Shown piece by piece: positions 61,193 to 64,000 of a stretch of 64,000 nucleotides of DNA. The notes under the pieces are model-generated. The model saw nothing but the letters and a program-made list of their open reading frames with translations. It was not told the origin of the DNA and made no database searches. The translations under genes were made by a program, and so were the position numbers. This stretch comes from M3007 sp041741155 (GTDB lineage Bacteria > Bacteroidota > Bacteroidia > Chitinophagales > Saprospiraceae): positions 30,681-94,680 of the forward strand of contig JBGSKO010000125.1 of assembly GCA_041741155.1 (NCBI GenBank), in the 5' to 3' direction. Numbering within the stretch: the stretch's first letter is position 1; each line of letters opens with the position of its first letter.

Positions 61193-61258
61193 ACCGCAGA
61201 GACGCGGAGTTTTAATAACTTGACTATCAAGACTTCCGCGCCTCTGCGTCTCTGCGGT
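61193..61258. repeat. ACCGCAGAGACGC inverted-repeat element
   Basis: Perfect 13-bp arms ACCGCAGAGACGC (61193-61205) and its complement (61246-61258) with a 40-base centre, lying between two convergent stops (61185 and 61266). A lone arm is at 22906-22917. Confidence 0.8.
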
Positions 61259-61265
61259 GCATTGA

Positions 61266-62006
61266 TCACCGTTTTTCAAAAAACCACCAGGAAGGCTTGC
61301 GCCGCACAATGCGGAAGTTTTCAAAAAGGTACTTGCGGATGTGCGTGACAGCCTCCTCGGGGTCGTCGGTGAACAGAAGCAAGTCGAGGTCTTCCGGAGA
61401 AATGGTACCTTCCTGAAGCATGATATTCAGAAACTCGCGCAGCTCCCGGTAAAACTCCGTGCCCATGATCACTATGGGGAAATTGCCGATTTTGCGCGTC
61501 TGAATCAGGGTCAGGGTTTCAAAAAACTCATCCATCGTACCGAAACCGCCGGGCAAAATGACGAAGGCGTAAGAGTACTTGACCAGCAGGACCTTGCGGA
61601 TAAAAAAGTATCGGAAGAGGACAAATTTGTCCAGATACGGGTTTTCCGTTTGCTCGTGCGGCAGGATGATGTTGCACCCGATGGAGTGCCCCCCAGCCTC
61701 GCGGGCGCCGCGATTGGCGGCTTCCATGATGCCCGGTCCACCGCCGGTCATGATCGCCAAACCCAGGTCGCTGGAAATATGGGCGCTCACTTTTCGGGCC
61801 AGTTCGTAGTAGCGGTGTCCTTCTTTGAACCGCGCCGAACCGAAAACCGTGATTGCCGGCCCTACGAAATGCAGGGCGCGAATGCCTTTTACAAATTCCC
61901 AAAAAACCCGAAATACAAACGCGAGTTCGTACGTGCGGCTTTTCGGACCTTCGAGCCATACCGATTCGTTTCGATTGATGAGGGGGCGACGAGGCGATGT
62001 AGCCAT
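61266..62006 (-). CDS. LOG-family (TIGR00730) nucleotide phosphoribohydrolase
   Basis: 246 aa. Motifs: VFGSARFKEGHRYYELARK near residue 55, GGGPGIMEAANRGAREAGG (phosphate-binding) and LPGGFGTMDEFFETLTLIQ (PGGxGTxxE), which define lysine-decarboxylase-like proteins now known to cleave nucleoside 5'-monophosphates, including cytokinin ribosides. An extended N-terminus (SVWLEGPKSRTYELAFVFR) is a known longer variant. Bacterial role unsettled. Confidence 0.9.
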   Translation of the reverse strand: MATSPRRPLINRNESVWLEGPKSRTYELAFVFRVFWEFVKGIRALHFVGPAITVFGSARFKEGHRYYELARKVSAHISSDLGLAIMTGGGPGIMEAANRGAREAGGHSIGCNIILPHEQTENPYLDKFVLFRYFFIRKVLLVKYSYAFVILPGGFGTMDEFFETLTLIQTRKIGNFPIVIMGTEFYRELREFLNIMLQEGTISPEDLDLLLFTDDPEEAVTHIRKYLFENFRIVRRKPSWWFFEKR

Positions 62007-62067
62007 TTCGTATTTTTGTTGTTTGAACTATTTCAAAATGAAGCGGTGAGCGGATAGAATCGGGTTA

Positions 62068-62229
62068 AGAGCGTGTTTAAATTTTAGTGCTGGAGCGAGG
62101 GCGAGCAAATTTTGTTTCTATTGAGGCAAAATTTGCAGCCGTAGCCGGGTGCCTACGGCGAAAATTTTAACGCAGAGAGAAACAAAATTGGCCGTCCGCA
62201 GCCCAGCGACTAAATTTTAAACACGCTCT
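62068..62229 (+). repeat. 162-bp terminal-inverted-repeat element, copy 3
   Basis: AGAGCGTGTTTAAATTTTAG to CTAAATTTTAAACACGCTCT, the same 162 bp as copies 1 and 2. Its terminal CTA overlaps the ileS stop codon (62228-62230). No ORF inside; a CCGTAG/CTACGG stem is central. Confidence 0.85.
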
Positions 62230-64000
62230 AATTGACCTCCACATTGATTCCTACCAGTACCTCGTCTTCCAGTTCCACTTTTTCGCCGCCGTCCAGGGTG
62301 TCGGCCAAAACCAGATCCGTAGCCAGCACCTCGGACTTGATGTAGTCGTGGAATTTTTCGACCGCATCAAGCAAGGCAGGGTGACGCTCCAGCGTGACGA
62401 TGACGCGGTCGGTCACGTTGAAATTTTTGTCCTTGCGGATGTTCTGAATGCGGTTGACGAGGTCGCGAGCGGTGCCCTCGGCGAGCAGTTCGGGTGTCAA
62501 CGTCACGTCCAGCGCCACCGTCAGTTCCCCATCCGAAGCCGTTTTCCAGCCGGGCAAATCTTCTGTGCTGACGATCATGTCGTCCGGCGTGAGCGTATAG
62601 GTATTGCCGTTGAGGACAATTTCCAGTACGCCGGATTTTTCCAATGCGCTGATTTCTTCATTGGAGAAATTGGCAATCAGTGTTGCCGCATCTTTCATGT
62701 CCTTGCCGAGTTTGCCGCCGAGCGTTTTGAAATTTGCCTTGGCGCCTTTTTTCAGCAGGCCCGATGCATCGGTGATGTACTCGATTTGCTTCACGTTTAT
62801 TTCCGACAGGATCAGGTCTTTTACGCCGTCCACTTCGGTGATGAACGCCTCGTCAAGCACCGGCAGCAGGATTTTTTGCAGGGGCAGGCGTACACGCAGT
62901 TTTTCCTTTTTGCGGATACTCAGCGCCAGCGAGCAAATGCGCTGGGCGTAGTCCATGCGCTTTTCCAGCGCCGCATCCACCTTGGCGGGATCGGGGTGGG
63001 TCAGGTCGGTGAGGTGTACGGAGTCGTGGCGCAGCGGCGAGTTATGGGCCTTGGCCGCGTCTTTTATCGGTGCAGTCAGGTTGCGGTACAGCCAGTCGGA
63101 AAAGTGCGGCGCGACGGAGGCCATGAGTTGGCCGGTTACCAGGAGGCATTCGAACAAGGTCTGGTAGGCGGCCAGTTTGTCCTCGCCCAACCCCACCCCC
63201 TGCCCCTCCCCAACAGGGAGGGGAGATGCTTTCCAGAAACGCCGACGCGAGAGGCGGACGAACCAGTTGGACAGGTGTTCGTCCACGAAATTCTCGATGG
63301 AGCGGCAGGCGCGGGTTACGTCGAAGTCGTCCATGGCTGCGTGGTAGTCGGCCACGAGCGAGTAGAGTTTGGAGATGACCCAGCGGTCGAGCTCAGTGCG
63401 CTGGTGATAGGGCAGCACGTTTTGCTCATCCATTTTGAACCCGTCGAGGTTGGCGTACAGCGCAAAGAAGTTGTAGGTGTTGTACAGGGTGCCGAACAGT
63501 TTGTTGCGCACTTCGGTGATCCCTTCTTCGTTGAATTTCAGGTTATCCCACGGGTTGGCGTTGGCCATCATGTACCATCGGGTGGCGTCGGCGCCGTATT
63601 CTTCGATGGTCACAAAAGGGTCCACGACGTTGCCCTTGGATTTGGACATTTTGTTGCCCTCTTTGTCGAGCACGAGGCCATTGGACACCACGTTTTTGAA
63701 CGCCACCGAGTCGAATACCATCGTGGCGATGGCGTGCAGGGTGTAAAACCAGCCGCGGGTTTGGTCCACGCCTTCGGCGATGAAGTCGGCGGGAAAGTTG
63801 TTTTTGAAAATTTCCTGATTTTCAAACGGGTAGTGCCACTGGGCGTACGGCATGGAGCCGGAGTCGAACCAGACGTCAATGAGGTCGAGTTCGCGGCGCA
63901 TGGGTTTGCCGGAGGGAGAGACGAGGATGATGTCGTCTATGTAGGGGCGGTGGAGGTCGGCCTCTGCGCGTGTCAACCCCACCCCCGACCCCTCCCCAAA
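62228..64000 (-). CDS. ileS: Isoleucyl-tRNA synthetase, C-terminal part
   Basis: About 591 codons are in the window; the N-terminus lies beyond base 64000 (full length is about 1,100 aa). Charges tRNA-Ile. Visible: RELDLIDVWFDSGSMPYAQWHYPF, VDQTRGWFYTLHAIATMVFDS, the KMSKS loop (NKMSKSKGNVVDPF), the anticodon-binding domain (ADYHAAMDDFDVTRACRSIENF, RRRFWK) and the long DUF5915-like C-terminus ending VLVGINVEVN. Two short Gly/Pro-rich segments (SPLPVGEGQGVGLGE and FGEGSGVGL) are encoded by GC-rich palindromic repeats in the same frame and are absent from ordinary IleS. The TAG stop is created by the end of the 162-bp element. Confidence 0.95.
   Translation of the reverse strand, partial: FGEGSGVGLTRAEADLHRPYIDDIILVSPSGKPMRRELDLIDVWFDSGSMPYAQWHYPFENQEIFKNNFPADFIAEGVDQTRGWFYTLHAIATMVFDSVAFKNVVSNGLVLDKEGNKMSKSKGNVVDPFVTIEEYGADATRWYMMANANPWDNLKFNEEGITEVRNKLFGTLYNTYNFFALYANLDGFKMDEQNVLPYHQRTELDRWVISKLYSLVADYHAAMDDFDVTRACRSIENFVDEHLSNWFVRLSRRRFWKASPLPVGEGQGVGLGEDKLAAYQTLFECLLVTGQLMASVAPHFSDWLYRNLTAPIKDAAKAHNSPLRHDSVHLTDLTHPDPAKVDAALEKRMDYAQRICSLALSIRKKEKLRVRLPLQKILLPVLDEAFITEVDGVKDLILSEINVKQIEYITDASGLLKKGAKANFKTLGGKLGKDMKDAATLIANFSNEEISALEKSGVLEIVLNGNTYTLTPDDMIVSTEDLPGWKTASDGELTVALDVTLTPELLAEGTARDLVNRIQNIRKDKNFNVTDRVIVTLERHPALLDAVEKFHDYIKSEVLATDLVLADTLDGGEKVELEDEVLVGINVEVN
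63186..63229. repeat. GC-rich palindromic repeat in frame within ileS
   Basis: CCCCTCCCC-AACA-GGGAGGGGA palindrome (63203-63223) plus a C-rich tail (63186-63202). Adds about 14-16 residues (SPLPVGEGQGVGLG) between RRRFWK and DKLAAYQTLFECL, which are normally close together. Confidence 0.75.
63974..64000. repeat. Second copy of the ileS in-frame repeat (cut by window end)
   Basis: CAACCCCACCCCCGACCCC and CTCCCCAAA continue to the window end, the same order as 63186-63212, read as FGEGSGVGL before TRAEADLHRPYIDD. Same frame as the first copy. Confidence 0.7.

Overview
The window is a chromosomal segment of a Bacteroidota bacterium, most likely of the Saprospiria (Saprospiraceae/Haliscomenobacter-like) lineage. 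Evidence read from the sequence: a SusC/RagA TonB-dependent transporter, several secreted proteins with type IX secretion (T9SS) C-terminal sorting domains or a gliding-type C-terminus with SprB-like repeats, a DUF3127 protein, an IleS with the long Bacteroidota C-terminus, lipoproteins with short lipoboxes, weak Shine-Dalgarno signals, and repeated TAnnTTTG (-7) promoter motifs. Base composition is moderately GC-rich and coding density is high. One tRNA (Gln, anticodon TTG) is present; I see no rRNA, prophage, CRISPR array or transposase gene.

Layout. 1-6.1 kb: truncated SusC, Gfo/Idh/MocA oxidoreductase, gamma-carbonic-anhydrase-like hexapeptide protein, secreted esterase, small lipoprotein. 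6.5-16.9 kb: a large beta-propeller T9SS protein, RadC, DCC thiol oxidoreductase, an orphan oligopeptide-binding lipoprotein, DUF3127, a tryptophan-repeat secreted protein and a 913-aa SprB-repeat adhesin-like protein. 17-19.5 kb: ribosomal operon rplM-rpsI-rpsB-tsf. 19.9-28 kb: envelope signalling, with two ECF sigma genes each followed by a predicted inner-membrane-to-outer-membrane fusion protein, plus a four-repeat lipoprotein. 28-38 kb: AarF/UbiB kinase, a one-protein hybrid two-component regulator, NTF2-like, cupin, dihaem cytochrome c, uvrC. 37.7-45 kb: fatty acid desaturase, tetrapyrrole-methylase-fold enzyme, OMP, cysteine-less peroxiredoxin-like protein, tRNA-Gln, DUF2147, a TPR protein and a LytS/LytTR pair. 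45-50 kb: an aromatic/proline-rich secreted protein and three tandem paralogues of unknown function. 50-64 kb: UMF1-type MFS transporter, long-chain acyl-CoA ligase, Crp/Fnr regulator, glycogen branching enzyme, lpxD, pcrA/uvrD helicase, M29 aminopeptidase, LOG-family protein and the C-terminal part of ileS.

The most unusual content is not a gene cluster but a dense population of small non-coding elements: (i) a 162-bp family with terminal inverted repeats, three full copies of identical length, a 58-bp deletion derivative whose two ends changed together, and solo ends; (ii) GGCGGGTT/AACCCGCC palindromes; (iii) GGTTGAG/CTCAACC and related heptamer-octamer arrays, often arranged as large inverted repeats; (iv) AGACCTTCCAGG-type hairpins; (v) GC-rich palindromes lying in frame INSIDE ileS and a histidine kinase, adding short Gly/Pro-rich peptides. 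Many of the intergenic elements begin exactly at, or supply, the stop codon of the neighbouring gene. The best candidates for an under-described system are these elements and the two sigma/trans-envelope barrel pairs.
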